Positions 44,180 to 52,511 of a stretch of 64,000 nt of DNA are shown here, one piece after another. Below the pieces are notes generated by a model. That model saw only the letters and a list, made by a program, of their open reading frames with translations. It did no database searches and was not told the origin of the DNA. Numbering within the stretch: position 1 is the stretch's first letter; each line of letters starts with the position of its first letter. The position numbers and the translations under genes are program-made. The DNA is taken from NCBI GenBank assembly GCA_027067855.1, contig JAMOUX010000026.1, positions 169,727 to 233,726 of the forward strand, in the 5' to 3' direction. Origin of the DNA: Candidatus Fermentibacteraceae bacterium (GTDB lineage Bacteria > Fermentibacterota > Fermentibacteria > Fermentibacterales > JCC-6).

Positions 44180-46600
44180 TTACCTGGAGACCACTGTTCT
44201 GAAAGCGGCGACCATGCCCCGGGAATCCGAGAAGCGAATTACGTAGATTCCCACGGGCACCCTGGAAACGTCCCATGTCAGGATGTGCCGGCCTGTCGGG
44301 AGTTCACCCTTGTAGATGGTTGCCACCAGCCTGCCCGAGACGTCGTAGGCGCACATCTCGAGGAAACCGTTACCGGAAAGGGAAACGGGAACGGATAACA
44401 GTTCCCGGGCCGGATTGGGCCTGGGCACCCCGACGAGATCGACGGATATCCGTGGTTCGTCTCCTGTTTCGGTTCCGTTTATGATTCCCTGGGCCGGGAG
44501 GGCGTTGTGCGAGGTGACCATCCACGTAATGCCGCTCAGGCTCCCGATGGAATCGAAAGCCAGGGTTACCGAGCCCGTGGAGTCGGTAAGTCCGCTGGCC
44601 CAGAGACTGTCATGGGAGATGCAAACCAGGGCGTTGTTTACGTCACCCTTGGAATCGGACACGTGGAAGGTGGCCTGGGTTGTGCCGGAAGGCAGGGTAT
44701 GCGGAGCGCTCACGTTCAGATCGTGGGGAACTTCCGTCCTCATGTCCATGGTGGGATCGCCGAACCAGTGGAACAGGTCGTACGTTTTTTCGGCGTAGGT
44801 TTTCCAATTTGAGCCGTACGGGCTGGACGGAGCCGCAGTGTACATTTCCGTCTTGGCGCAGGTCAGGGCCTGGCCCGCCAGGTAATTTCCCGACGGATCC
44901 GTGTAGAGAGCGGGCGGAGAGGTGAATTCGTCCACGAACGATTTGTGATGGCCGTAGGTGAGATAATCGTTGAAGTAGCTGTAGCTGACTTCGGTAGCCG
45001 CCAGGACTCCCACCGCACCGCCTTTCATGCATAAGAAATTTTCGGCGAAGCAGTCATCGTAGAACTTTCCGGTTAGGCAGTTCGTGCTCATCACCATTGG
45101 AGTCTTGTCCCCGTTGTTCAGCTTCAAGAGATCTTTTATATGAAAAGCGGGATCGGCCCACCCGCTGACCTCGCCGTGATCCCTGTGCTGAACCAGGAAC
45201 ACGCCGCCGTTGATGGCCTCGATGATTCCCGCCGCGTCACCGTCCCACACGATGTCGGAGGGGATCTTCTGCCCGGCGCTGGGCAGGTCATCCCTATAGT
45301 AGTACGGAGGAGATTGCGAGGTATCCTTTACATACTCGCGTTGTACTTTCTTGTCGTGGATGTTCATGTAGGAGTCACGCACGCTTTCCAGGGTGAAACA
45401 GAACCACCGGGTCGCCACGGTGCCGTTGCCGGCCTGGAGCATACCGGCGGTAAGGGCATGCCCCCAGAAATCCGAGTTCATTAGCGGATCGAATTGCCAT
45501 TTCAGGATTTTTGCTTCAACCACCGAGTAGTTATCGGCGGATGTTACGAGTCGTCCGTGGTGGATGTCCGGGATGTAATCATTACCGTCCACGCATACAT
45601 ACCTGTTATCGCTGTAACATCCCGTCGAAGATTTGTAACCGGTGAGATCTTTATGGTCACCGACGAAGAGAATGAAACTGGGAGGGATTTCCCAGTTATC
45701 ATATGCGTTCTTGATATAATCATGTATCTTTGACTGGCTCCAACTCCCGGCCGCCACCACAGCGGTGAGGTAACCTTGAGCCATCTTCTGTTGAATAAAC
45801 GAGTTCATCAGCGTATCGACGAAGTCGTCCCCGGCCATGATCAGTAGATCCGCGGCGTTTATATCGTCGGCTTCCTCGGCGTTCGTGGCTTTGACCACTT
45901 CGTTGGAAGGGTGGTGTATGCGCAAGTCGGCCCGTCCGAGTATGCTGGAGTTGACGAGGGTCCTGTAGACGTTCCGGAAGAACCTGCTTCTCAGCCTTGG
46001 CTCGACCCGGACCGTTTCCCCGAAATCGACCGTTACCCTGACCCTGGGGTAGATGGTGAGTTCACCCGTGTCGGAGTTCCATGCGAAAGGCACGACGGTG
46101 AAACGTCCTATATTCACCCCCCGGAGTACGCCCGCTTCTTCGAAGAAGGCTTTTTCGGAAGGAATCGAATCCTGATCGTAATACCCTGGAACATATGTGA
46201 AGCGGATTGGCACGGAGCCGTTGTCCGTTGGGATAGGTTGCATGGGATATGGCTTGAAACCGGGTACGACGACCGGTTCGATGATGGGTTTCACGGTTAT
46301 GTCCACGTTCGGCGACTCCGGGACGGCGGCGAGGAAGGACGCCTTGGGCAGCATGGGAGCTCCCTCCGCGTCCGAGTAGGGTGTCATCGAAGGAACCGAT
46401 ATGGTATTGAAGGTCATCCCTTCCTTCGTGACGGTGTTGGTGAAATAACCGGGCACGGTTATTTCCACCGTGAAGCCGGAAGAAGTGCATTCCAGCACAT
46501 CCAACCTGGCATGGGAAATATCGAAAATTCCAAGATCAACCCATTCGCCCGGCGCGAAGGACGCCATGGACAGCAGTATTATTGGTGTCAGGATCTTCAT
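44180..46600 (-). CDS. Gingipain-like C25 family cysteine peptidase with type IX sorting domain
   Basis: 806 residues. A signal peptide (MKILTPIILLSMASFAPG) is followed by a C25 propeptide-like region to about 210 and a caspase-like catalytic domain at about 245-620. Histidine is in LVQHRDHGEVSGW (His475 likely) and cysteine in MSTNCLTGKF (Cys508). The C-terminal 75 residues (from PRPNPARELLSVPV, with YDVSGRLVATIY and PVGIYVIRF) form a type A sorting domain of the type IX secretion system. So it is secreted across the outer membrane and attached or released at the surface. The gene has its own terminator and diverges from a PPC-like lipoprotein. Confidence 0.9.
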   Translation of the reverse strand: MKILTPIILLSMASFAPGEWVDLGIFDISHARLDVLECTSSGFTVEITVPGYFTNTVTKEGMTFNTISVPSMTPYSDAEGAPMLPKASFLAAVPESPNVDITVKPIIEPVVVPGFKPYPMQPIPTDNGSVPIRFTYVPGYYDQDSIPSEKAFFEEAGVLRGVNIGRFTVVPFAWNSDTGELTIYPRVRVTVDFGETVRVEPRLRSRFFRNVYRTLVNSSILGRADLRIHHPSNEVVKATNAEEADDINAADLLIMAGDDFVDTLMNSFIQQKMAQGYLTAVVAAGSWSQSKIHDYIKNAYDNWEIPPSFILFVGDHKDLTGYKSSTGCYSDNRYVCVDGNDYIPDIHHGRLVTSADNYSVVEAKILKWQFDPLMNSDFWGHALTAGMLQAGNGTVATRWFCFTLESVRDSYMNIHDKKVQREYVKDTSQSPPYYYRDDLPSAGQKIPSDIVWDGDAAGIIEAINGGVFLVQHRDHGEVSGWADPAFHIKDLLKLNNGDKTPMVMSTNCLTGKFYDDCFAENFLCMKGGAVGVLAATEVSYSYFNDYLTYGHHKSFVDEFTSPPALYTDPSGNYLAGQALTCAKTEMYTAAPSSPYGSNWKTYAEKTYDLFHWFGDPTMDMRTEVPHDLNVSAPHTLPSGTTQATFHVSDSKGDVNNALVCISHDSLWASGLTDSTGSVTLAFDSIGSLSGITWMVTSHNALPAQGIINGTETGDEPRISVDLVGVPRPNPARELLSVPVSLSGNGFLEMCAYDVSGRLVATIYKGELPTGRHILTWDVSRVPVGIYVIRFSDSRGMVAAFRTVVSR

Positions 46601-46696
46601 ACTTCTCCTTAACAGGTTTGAAGGTTTTGCTTATTGATACGAGAGCGGGACGTTCCGGTAAAGTATTTCCTTCCTCGGGTTCTCCAACCGGTATAG

Positions 46697-46724
46697 TTGA
46701 TTTTTCATGGACGATATATATAAA
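46697..46724 (+). promoter_or_regulatory. Putative promoter of the PPC-like lipoprotein gene
   Basis: TTGATT (46697-46702), 16 bases, TATAAA (46719-46724), inside a TA-repeat GATATATATAAAA. It lies in the 149-base divergent region shared with the peptidase. Confidence 0.45.
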
Positions 46725-46749
46725 ACCTGAATCGATTGGAGGATTCCCT

Positions 46750-48303
46750 ATGAAACGATTGGTGATGGTGGTGGTATTGGCGGTACTGGCTGCGACCGCC
46801 TGCGGCAGGGGCGGCATGGTGTCTCCGGGTGGAAGCGTGACCGGGGAATTTCCCCCCAAGGAGAACACCCTCGCCCTGGCATGGCCCCGGGGTGAAAAAG
46901 AACTCTTTCTGGTAGGAAGGCCCGGTCCCGTGGATGTTTACACCGACGTGTACGACATACGGGAAGGGGGGATGCTGGTTGTGGAGGTCGAGAGCTGGGA
47001 TTTCGATCCGGTGGCCGTGGTAGTGGACGCGGACGGCGGCCTGGTGGACTACGGCGAGGGAAGAGCCGGTGCGCAAAGTGCCGTAATCGTTCTCGACGAA
47101 GTGGGTGACGGGTGGAAGCTTCTTGTCTTCTCCAGGGATGACTCCAGGGGCGATTACCGCATAGTGGCCGAGGCGGGCATCCCGGAGGATATGAAAGCCT
47201 ACAGCGCTATAAAAGCTCTCGCCGAAGGCACGGTGACGGGATATATCGGGGAAGATGCATTCGATCCCTTCCTGGATGACCTGCTCAGGGAAGTCCTTTA
47301 CGATTACGTATTCGTGGGAAGTTTCGGAAAAGCGCGGTTGTATCCCTTTGAAATGGAGGAAGAAGGTTACGTTTCCGTCTCCCTGGAATCCGGGGACTTC
47401 GACACCTACCTGGCCCTGTTGTCGGTAGGAGAGGATGAATATGCCTTCGTAGATCAGAACGATGATTACAACGGAACCGACTCGAAGGTGATTACGCACC
47501 TGGAACCGGGCAGGTACCTGGCGATGGCGATACCTTATGAGAAGGATGGATATGGAGAATTCACGCTGACCCTGGAAAAACTCGATTCGTTGGCCATGAC
47601 GCCGGTGGCGGTCGAAGCGTCCCGCCGTGGAGTCGAGTATCAGGGGGAAATAGCGGAAGAAGCGAACTTCGCCTTGGCCTGGTGGCCGGAGATGCAGACT
47701 GTTGAAACACCGATGTTCCTGGATCCGTTTTCCCCGGTGGCTGCGTTCACCTTTCAGGTGGAAGAGCCCGGGGTTTATTCCATGTCGGCCCGTGCGGATT
47801 TCGATATCTGCCTGACGGTGCTGCTCATGGAGGAGGACGGTGTTGTAATGGTGGAATCCGGCGATGGCTACCGGGATATGGAATCATGTCCGGGGGTCGA
47901 TGCTCCTTTGATCCCCGGTGAATACGTGGTCCTGGTTTCTTCGTGCGAAAGCGGGGAATTCGGCCCCGTGACATTCTCGTGGGATGAGAGCGAAGAAGAA
48001 ATACCCGTCCTGCGACCGGGCGGAGTCATCGAGAAATACTCGCCCTGGGAGGAGAACGCGCTGGCCTTCAAATTGAAGTTGGAAGCCGGAAGGGAATACG
48101 GCCTTTCCGTGGAGAGCGTGGAACTGGACCCGATGATAGACCTGTACATGCCCGATGGAGAGGTCTTAAGTGATGATGACGGTGGCGAGGGTACCAATTC
48201 CCTGCTGATTTTCGTGCCGGAGAAGGAACAGGCCGGAAATGCGTTCCTGGTGGTGAGGAAGTTTTCCGTCGGTGAGGGAACATTCACCGTGACCCTGGAG
48301 TGA
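46750..48303 (+). CDS. Lipoprotein with tandem PPC-like beta-sandwich domains
   Basis: 517 residues from ATG 46750 (GGAGG seven bases upstream). The lipobox is ATAC (cysteine near 18). The mature protein repeats a pattern of about 110-130 residues resembling the bacterial pre-peptidase C-terminal (PPC) domain: blocks with YPFEMEEEGYVSVSLESGDFDTYLALL, ITHLEPGRYLAMAIPYEKDGYGEFTLTLE and, near the end, FKLKLEAGREYGLSVESVELDPMIDLYMPDG. These beta-sandwiches usually accompany secreted peptidases, which fits the divergent C25 peptidase neighbour. Acidic overall. The function as an adhesive or chaperone module is inference. Confidence 0.75.
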   Translation: MKRLVMVVVLAVLAATACGRGGMVSPGGSVTGEFPPKENTLALAWPRGEKELFLVGRPGPVDVYTDVYDIREGGMLVVEVESWDFDPVAVVVDADGGLVDYGEGRAGAQSAVIVLDEVGDGWKLLVFSRDDSRGDYRIVAEAGIPEDMKAYSAIKALAEGTVTGYIGEDAFDPFLDDLLREVLYDYVFVGSFGKARLYPFEMEEEGYVSVSLESGDFDTYLALLSVGEDEYAFVDQNDDYNGTDSKVITHLEPGRYLAMAIPYEKDGYGEFTLTLEKLDSLAMTPVAVEASRRGVEYQGEIAEEANFALAWWPEMQTVETPMFLDPFSPVAAFTFQVEEPGVYSMSARADFDICLTVLLMEEDGVVMVESGDGYRDMESCPGVDAPLIPGEYVVLVSSCESGEFGPVTFSWDESEEEIPVLRPGGVIEKYSPWEENALAFKLKLEAGREYGLSVESVELDPMIDLYMPDGEVLSDDDGGEGTNSLLIFVPEKEQAGNAFLVVRKFSVGEGTFTVTLE

Positions 48304-48312
48304 TGTCGTATT

Positions 48313-49560
48313 TTATCCCTTCCTCCCGGGAAGCGGAGAGCGCATGATCACGGAGGAGGGTATCACGGGATATTCGATGATCGCCCTGTACAACACGAAC
48401 TTGTGTCCGGGCCAGCCCAGTTTTTCGAATGCGTCCCGGAGCATTTCCAGGTACCGCGGGACGAAGGGGGTATAGGCGCTTTCCAGTCCCGGGCCGTGTG
48501 TGGAGACGTCGACTTCGATGGGAAGGATGCTGTTCGGGTTCTTCATGTCCGATGGTTTCCCCCAGTCGTAGCCGGTAAATTCTCCGAATACCAGCAACTC
48601 CGGCTTTTCCGGACCGTCGAGCAGATCCATGTGGACCAGTTGATCCAGCACCAGTTTCTTGACGGGAGTTCTCGCCCTGACCGCCACTTCCCGGTAACGG
48701 TCGTTTGCGGTCCTGAACCTGCTGGATGCGTTCCCGGCGATTTGCGCGGTTATCAGGGTTGTGGTTTCGGTATTGCCTATGGGGGCTTCACGAAGCTCGT
48801 GGATGACTCTTCCTGCGTAACATACCGAGCTGATGACGTCGGGCAGAGGTTCGGAACAGAAACGGCGGTAGAAGGGAACTTCCATGGGATCGGAGTTCCG
48901 TCCCGGTTGATTGTCGAGAGGACGAGGGGAAACCCTGTCCGGCACTGTTCCTTTATCGTCGATGAACCTGCTGCTTTCGAGAATCCACGGGACCTTCGGC
49001 CTGTTCCTGCGGAAGTTCATGAATCCCCTGATGTTTGCGACATCCATATTGACGCCGTCATCGGAGGGATGGAACGCCCAGGTGGATAGTTGGGTGACCG
49101 CCTGGACGCCAAGCAGGTGGCTGTACGCGTTGAATGCCGTCTTTTGTTGAGATAGATAGGCTTTCGATTTGCCCTTGCTGGAGCATGACATGAGCATCAG
49201 GTCGAATTCGCTCCTGCTGTCGGCGTGTCTTTTCACCATCTCTTCGAATGACTTGCAGGCCTGCTTGGCCCTCTTTATCAGTTCCGGCGGCGTACCCAGC
49301 TTGCTGCAGAGCCTGAGGAACTTGCCGCAGGCGACTTTTCCGGGAACGAACTGGGCGGCCAGGAAGGGATCCTCTTCGGAAACAACGTTGAAAATCTTCC
49401 ATCCCAATTTCTTGTCGATTTCCAGGATCCTGTACACATCCCGGGGGTTGTCCACGGGAATATCCAGTTGGACGAGGGTGTCGAGGATAACCGATTTTAT
49501 GGTGGAGATCGTTGATTTCAGGTCCTCGGTGAAGCGAGAATCCCGGGTTTTGTCCGGCAT
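48313..49560 (-). CDS. Conserved protein of unknown function
   Basis: 415 residues, no signal peptide, probably cytosolic. The first part is helical, with KKLGWKIFNVVSEEDPFLAAQFVPG, a sequence I have seen in planctomycete-type hypothetical proteins that begin with a DNA-binding-like helical region; the middle has KTAFNAYSHLLGVQAVTQLS and the second half is beta-rich (PIEVDVSTHGPGLESAYTPF). Not a named domain to me. The ATG has GAGGAAAGGA upstream. It converges with the PPC-like lipoprotein and diverges from the selenoprotein candidate. Confidence 0.7.
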   Translation of the reverse strand: MPDKTRDSRFTEDLKSTISTIKSVILDTLVQLDIPVDNPRDVYRILEIDKKLGWKIFNVVSEEDPFLAAQFVPGKVACGKFLRLCSKLGTPPELIKRAKQACKSFEEMVKRHADSRSEFDLMLMSCSSKGKSKAYLSQQKTAFNAYSHLLGVQAVTQLSTWAFHPSDDGVNMDVANIRGFMNFRRNRPKVPWILESSRFIDDKGTVPDRVSPRPLDNQPGRNSDPMEVPFYRRFCSEPLPDVISSVCYAGRVIHELREAPIGNTETTTLITAQIAGNASSRFRTANDRYREVAVRARTPVKKLVLDQLVHMDLLDGPEKPELLVFGEFTGYDWGKPSDMKNPNSILPIEVDVSTHGPGLESAYTPFVPRYLEMLRDAFEKLGWPGHKFVLYRAIIEYPVIPSSVIMRSPLPGRKG

Positions 49561-49669
49561 TTGACTATCCTTTCCTCAGGTTAATTTAATATGCTTCTTG
49601 AGAATGAGGCGGGCAAGCCTGTTTCAGACCCCGTTTCGGGAAACCGAGCGAGAAAGAATCGCCGTATGC

Positions 49670-49711
49670 TTGACGCTGCTGAAAATATTACATATTCATG
49701 TAGTATGTAAT
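49670..49711 (+). promoter_or_regulatory. Putative promoter with overlapping 8-bp dyad before the selenoprotein gene
   Basis: TTGACG (49670-49675), 17 bases, TATTCA (49693-49698). The inverted repeat ATTACATA (49687-49694) / TATGTAAT (49704-49711), spaced by nine bases, covers the -10 box and the start region, as a repressor site would. Confidence 0.4.
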
Positions 49712-49748
49712 GGAGGAGCTATTAATCAACTAATGAAAAGGAGGCAAC

Positions 49749-50741
49749 ATGAAGGTTATGTTTTTACTGCTGCTGCTTTCGATGTCGGTATTCGCCGCGG
49801 AAAGGGTGGTCCTGTTCGAATACTTCACGCAGACCGGTTGAGGAACTTGTTACGACAGTTGGTCAACTGTCAAGAGCAAGCTTGAACCTTACGTTTCATC
49901 GGGTGACCTGGCGCCGTTGTACATCTTCTACAACGGCCCGGCGGCGAATTCGTTCAATTCCGGCAGGTTCAAATTCTACTCGGTCGACGCCACGCCCACT
50001 GTGAAGATGGATGGTTTGAAAGCATCATCCACGCCGTCCACTTATCCCGATGCGATAGACGAAAGGCTCAAAGTACCATCGTACACGGAAATAAATGTCA
50101 ACATCGTCGGGAATGTTTCAGGGGGTACCGCATACATCTCCGTCAAGGCGGAACAAGAACCCTCGGAAACCGATTCGATCAGGGTGTGGTGCGCGATAAT
50201 CGAGGATAAAGAGACCGCCGACTCCGACTGGGGTGGATACAGCGGTATGGAGATGATGTGGATTCCCGTATCGTTTCCCCTGGGCAAAGACGGTCGCTTC
50301 CTCAACTTCACCGGGCCGTATCCGCAGACGATAAACGTTTCGGGCGAATACAAGCTGAAACCGTCGGAGCACACATTCGAAAACCTCAGGGTTGTTACGT
50401 TCGTGCAGTACACCGGCGGAACGAAGGAATGCCTCAACGCCCACTACATGGATCTGCCCGACACGGCTACCGGGATTTACGATCCGGAGGCCGAGGCCAT
50501 GACAGGCGCCGGGCTTTCCGTTTGGCCCAACCCCTGCACCGGAGACATGAACATCGAGTGTTCCATTCCGGAAGGGATTTCGGGAACGGTACGGGTTTAC
50601 GATGTTTCCGGAAGGATCGTGGAGAGTTTCGCCGCGGGCGAAGCCACGTGCATACGTCTCGAGGAAGACGGCGTGTACTTCGTCACGCTGAACACCTCGG
50701 ACGGCGAGGTCGTCAGGCGGATGCTCACCGTTCTGAAGTAG
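49749..50741 (+). CDS. Predicted secreted selenoprotein: thioredoxin-like (Omp28-like) protein with UxxC motif and type IX sorting domain
   Basis: ATG 49749 (AGGAGG four bases before) opens a frame that runs to TAG 50741 with one interruption, UGA at 49839-49841 (codon 31). Reading it as selenocysteine gives 330 residues: a signal peptide (MKVMFLLLLLSMSVFAA), then VVLFEYFTQTG-U-GTCYDSW, which puts U in the first position of a CxxC redox motif. ATPTV at 81-85 supplies the thioredoxin cis-proline. The C-terminal 70 residues (VWPNPCTGDMNIEC, YDVSGRIVESF, GVYFVTLNT) are a type A sorting domain of the type IX system. A SECIS-like hairpin follows the UGA. Without recoding one would call only 49917-50741, which lacks signal peptide and active site. 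Selenocysteine insertion genes are not in this window. Confidence 0.85.
49839..49880 (+). promoter_or_regulatory. Bacterial SECIS-like element following the in-frame UGA
   Basis: After UGA (49839-49841) and 12 bases, GACAGTT (49854-49860) pairs perfectly with AACTGTC (49865-49871) around the loop GGTC (49861-49864). A lower helix CTTG (49846-49849) / CAAG (49877-49880) is possible across an internal loop. The first loop G is base 23 counting U of UGA as 1; the E. coli fdhF element has its GGU loop at 22-24. The loop sequence GGUC is the SelB-contacting kind. Confidence 0.8.
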
Positions 50742-50767
50742 GTGTTCCATACGAAGTTTGTCCCGGG

Positions 50768-50796
50768 AAGGGCGGCCCATGACGGTCGCCTTTCCC
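50768..50796 (+). terminator. Probable terminator after the selenoprotein gene
   Basis: AAGGGCGGCC (50768-50777) pairs with GGTCGCCTT (50784-50792) with one bulged G and one G-T pair, followed by TCCCTTT. Located 27 bases past the stop. Confidence 0.45.
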
Positions 50797-50989
50797 TTTC
50801 CGGGAAAGACGAAAAAGAATCATCGGGATCCGAAATGTTTCGCCGCGAAATCTTCCGGGAGCTTCTCGGTTTTTTCCCGCACTGTCCGCAGTATGTACCC
50901 GGTTTGATCATTTTCCGGAACCGGTGATGGTTGCGTATGCCCTCCGGAACGGCATGTCCCATATTTTCAAGTCACGTTTCCGGGATTAA

Positions 50990-52093
50990 TTAAATGCTCT
51001 CCGAGTCCGTCTGAATCGTATTCCTGCTTGATTTTAAAAAATCCAGATACCAATCCACAGACTTGTCGATTCCCTCCTGGATGGGGGTGGCAGGTTGATA
51101 ATCCAGATCTTCAACCAGGTCGGTCACGTCGGCAAAGGTTGCCGGAACATCTCCCGGTTGGATGGGCATCATGTTTTTTTCGATGGTCTTACCCAGTTTT
51201 TTCTCGATGGCGGTAATGAAATCCATCAGTTTAACGGGATTGTTATTGCCGATATTGTAGATCTTGTAGGGGGCTGAAGAACGAGATCTTTTGCCATCGA
51301 TACCATTCCATGTGGGATCCGGTTTTGCAGGATTATCTATGACACGGATTATTCCTTCGATAATATCATCAATATAGGTGAAATCCCGGAGCATTTCTCC
51401 ATTGTTGAAAACATCGATCTTTTTCCCCTCCAGCGCTGTTTTGATAAATAAAAACAGCGCCATGTCGGGCCGTCCCCAGGGGCCGTAAACGGTAAAGAAC
51501 CGCAAGCCTGTGGTTGAGATACCATAGAGATGAGCGTAGGTGTGCGCCATGAGTTCATTGGTTTTCTTGCTTGCAGCATACAAGGAAATGGGATGATCAA
51601 CACTGTCTTCTGTAGAGAATGGCAAGTTCTCATTGAGTCCATAGACCGATGAACTGGAGGCGTAGGATAGGTTGGTGACCCCATGATGTCGACACGCCTC
51701 CAGAATATTGAAAAATCCTATGATATTGCTATTGATATAGGCCTCAGGATTGATCAGACTGTAACGAACTCCCGTTTGGGCTGCAAGGTTACAGACGGCA
51801 TCAAACCGTTGCTCTTCAAAGAGCCGCATTACTGCGTTTTTATTCTCTAAATCGAGCTTAATAAACTTGTATTTTTTATTTTTTGTGGAAGTGAGAAGCT
51901 TATTGTAAGGGATATGTTCGCCATCTTCCTGGCTTGGGATGATTCCGCTGCGTTGCAGTCGTGCATACTTGAGATTGATATCATAGTAGTCATTGATACA
52001 ATCCAGGCCAATCGTTTCATCCCCTCGTTCAACCAACTTTTGTGCCAAATGCGACCCGATGAATCCAGCTGTTCCTGTAACCAGAATTTTCAT
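50990..52093 (-). CDS. UDP-glucuronate 4-epimerase-like NAD-dependent epimerase
   Basis: 367 residues, short-chain dehydrogenase fold. NAD motif GTAGFIGSHLAQKL at the start, catalytic SSSVYG near 150 and YAASKK near 175, and GLRFFTVYGPWGRPDMALF near 195, the block characteristic of UDP-glucuronate 4-epimerases (UDP-galacturonate formation for surface polysaccharide). The gene and its flanks are visibly richer in A and T than the rest of the window, with runs of TTTT and AAAA and codons such as ATA, TTA and AAA used more freely. That suggests recent horizontal acquisition. It is a single-gene unit. Confidence 0.9.
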   Translation of the reverse strand: MKILVTGTAGFIGSHLAQKLVERGDETIGLDCINDYYDINLKYARLQRSGIIPSQEDGEHIPYNKLLTSTKNKKYKFIKLDLENKNAVMRLFEEQRFDAVCNLAAQTGVRYSLINPEAYINSNIIGFFNILEACRHHGVTNLSYASSSSVYGLNENLPFSTEDSVDHPISLYAASKKTNELMAHTYAHLYGISTTGLRFFTVYGPWGRPDMALFLFIKTALEGKKIDVFNNGEMLRDFTYIDDIIEGIIRVIDNPAKPDPTWNGIDGKRSRSSAPYKIYNIGNNNPVKLMDFITAIEKKLGKTIEKNMMPIQPGDVPATFADVTDLVEDLDYQPATPIQEGIDKSVDWYLDFLKSSRNTIQTDSESI

Positions 52094-52511
52094 TTTTACT
52101 CCAAAGGTATATTTCTTCTGCTGAAATTATAACCGATCCGGCATTTAAGCATAGATCCGGCAAAAACGATCTTTTCTCCGAAGTCTATTTTACAGTGCCG
52201 AGGTCGCCATTTCTTGCTATAAATAATTTTTTCGAATATTTGACCTCGGGGAAATATAGTGAAATGACCATATTCTTTTGTGTACGGTCTGATAGGAATT
52301 TGTGTCAGGCTCAGGTTGCTTCATCGGTTTCATTCTTTGCGGTTCTCAACGTCTACGGCACTTTCGGCAGGTTCGTGACATTCCGCCGGGATATGGGACA
52401 CGATGTCTTCCGGTTGGAAGATTCCGGAGTTTACTTCCCGGTTCTCCGGAATGGTGAAGATACAGGATGTCGCCAAGATGTCGGTATTTTACTGATGGCC
52501 GATTTTCGTTT
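52094..52511. other. AT-rich intergenic region upstream of the epimerase, with an inverted repeat
   Basis: No credible gene in 418 bases. A perfect inverted repeat CCGAGGTC (52198-52205) / GACCTCGG (52242-52249) encloses 36 AT-rich bases. The AT-rich composition begins near here and ends near 50960, so this may mark one edge of the acquired segment or a regulatory site of the epimerase gene. Confidence 0.4.

Noticed and set aside
49839..49841. Reassigned genetic code (UGA read as Trp or Gly) to explain the in-frame UGA
   Set aside because: UGA is used as the normal stop in many genes here, including metK, wecB and bioB, so a code change is not credible.
49839..49841. Simple nonsense pseudogene at the UGA
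   Set aside because: Not excluded by sequence alone, but the frame is otherwise intact for 300 codons, the UGA is at the CxxC cysteine, and a matching hairpin follows.
49598..49885. Plus-strand 95-codon frame overlapping the selenoprotein start
   Set aside because: Different frame from the signal peptide and UxxC reading; no ribosome site and no family likeness.
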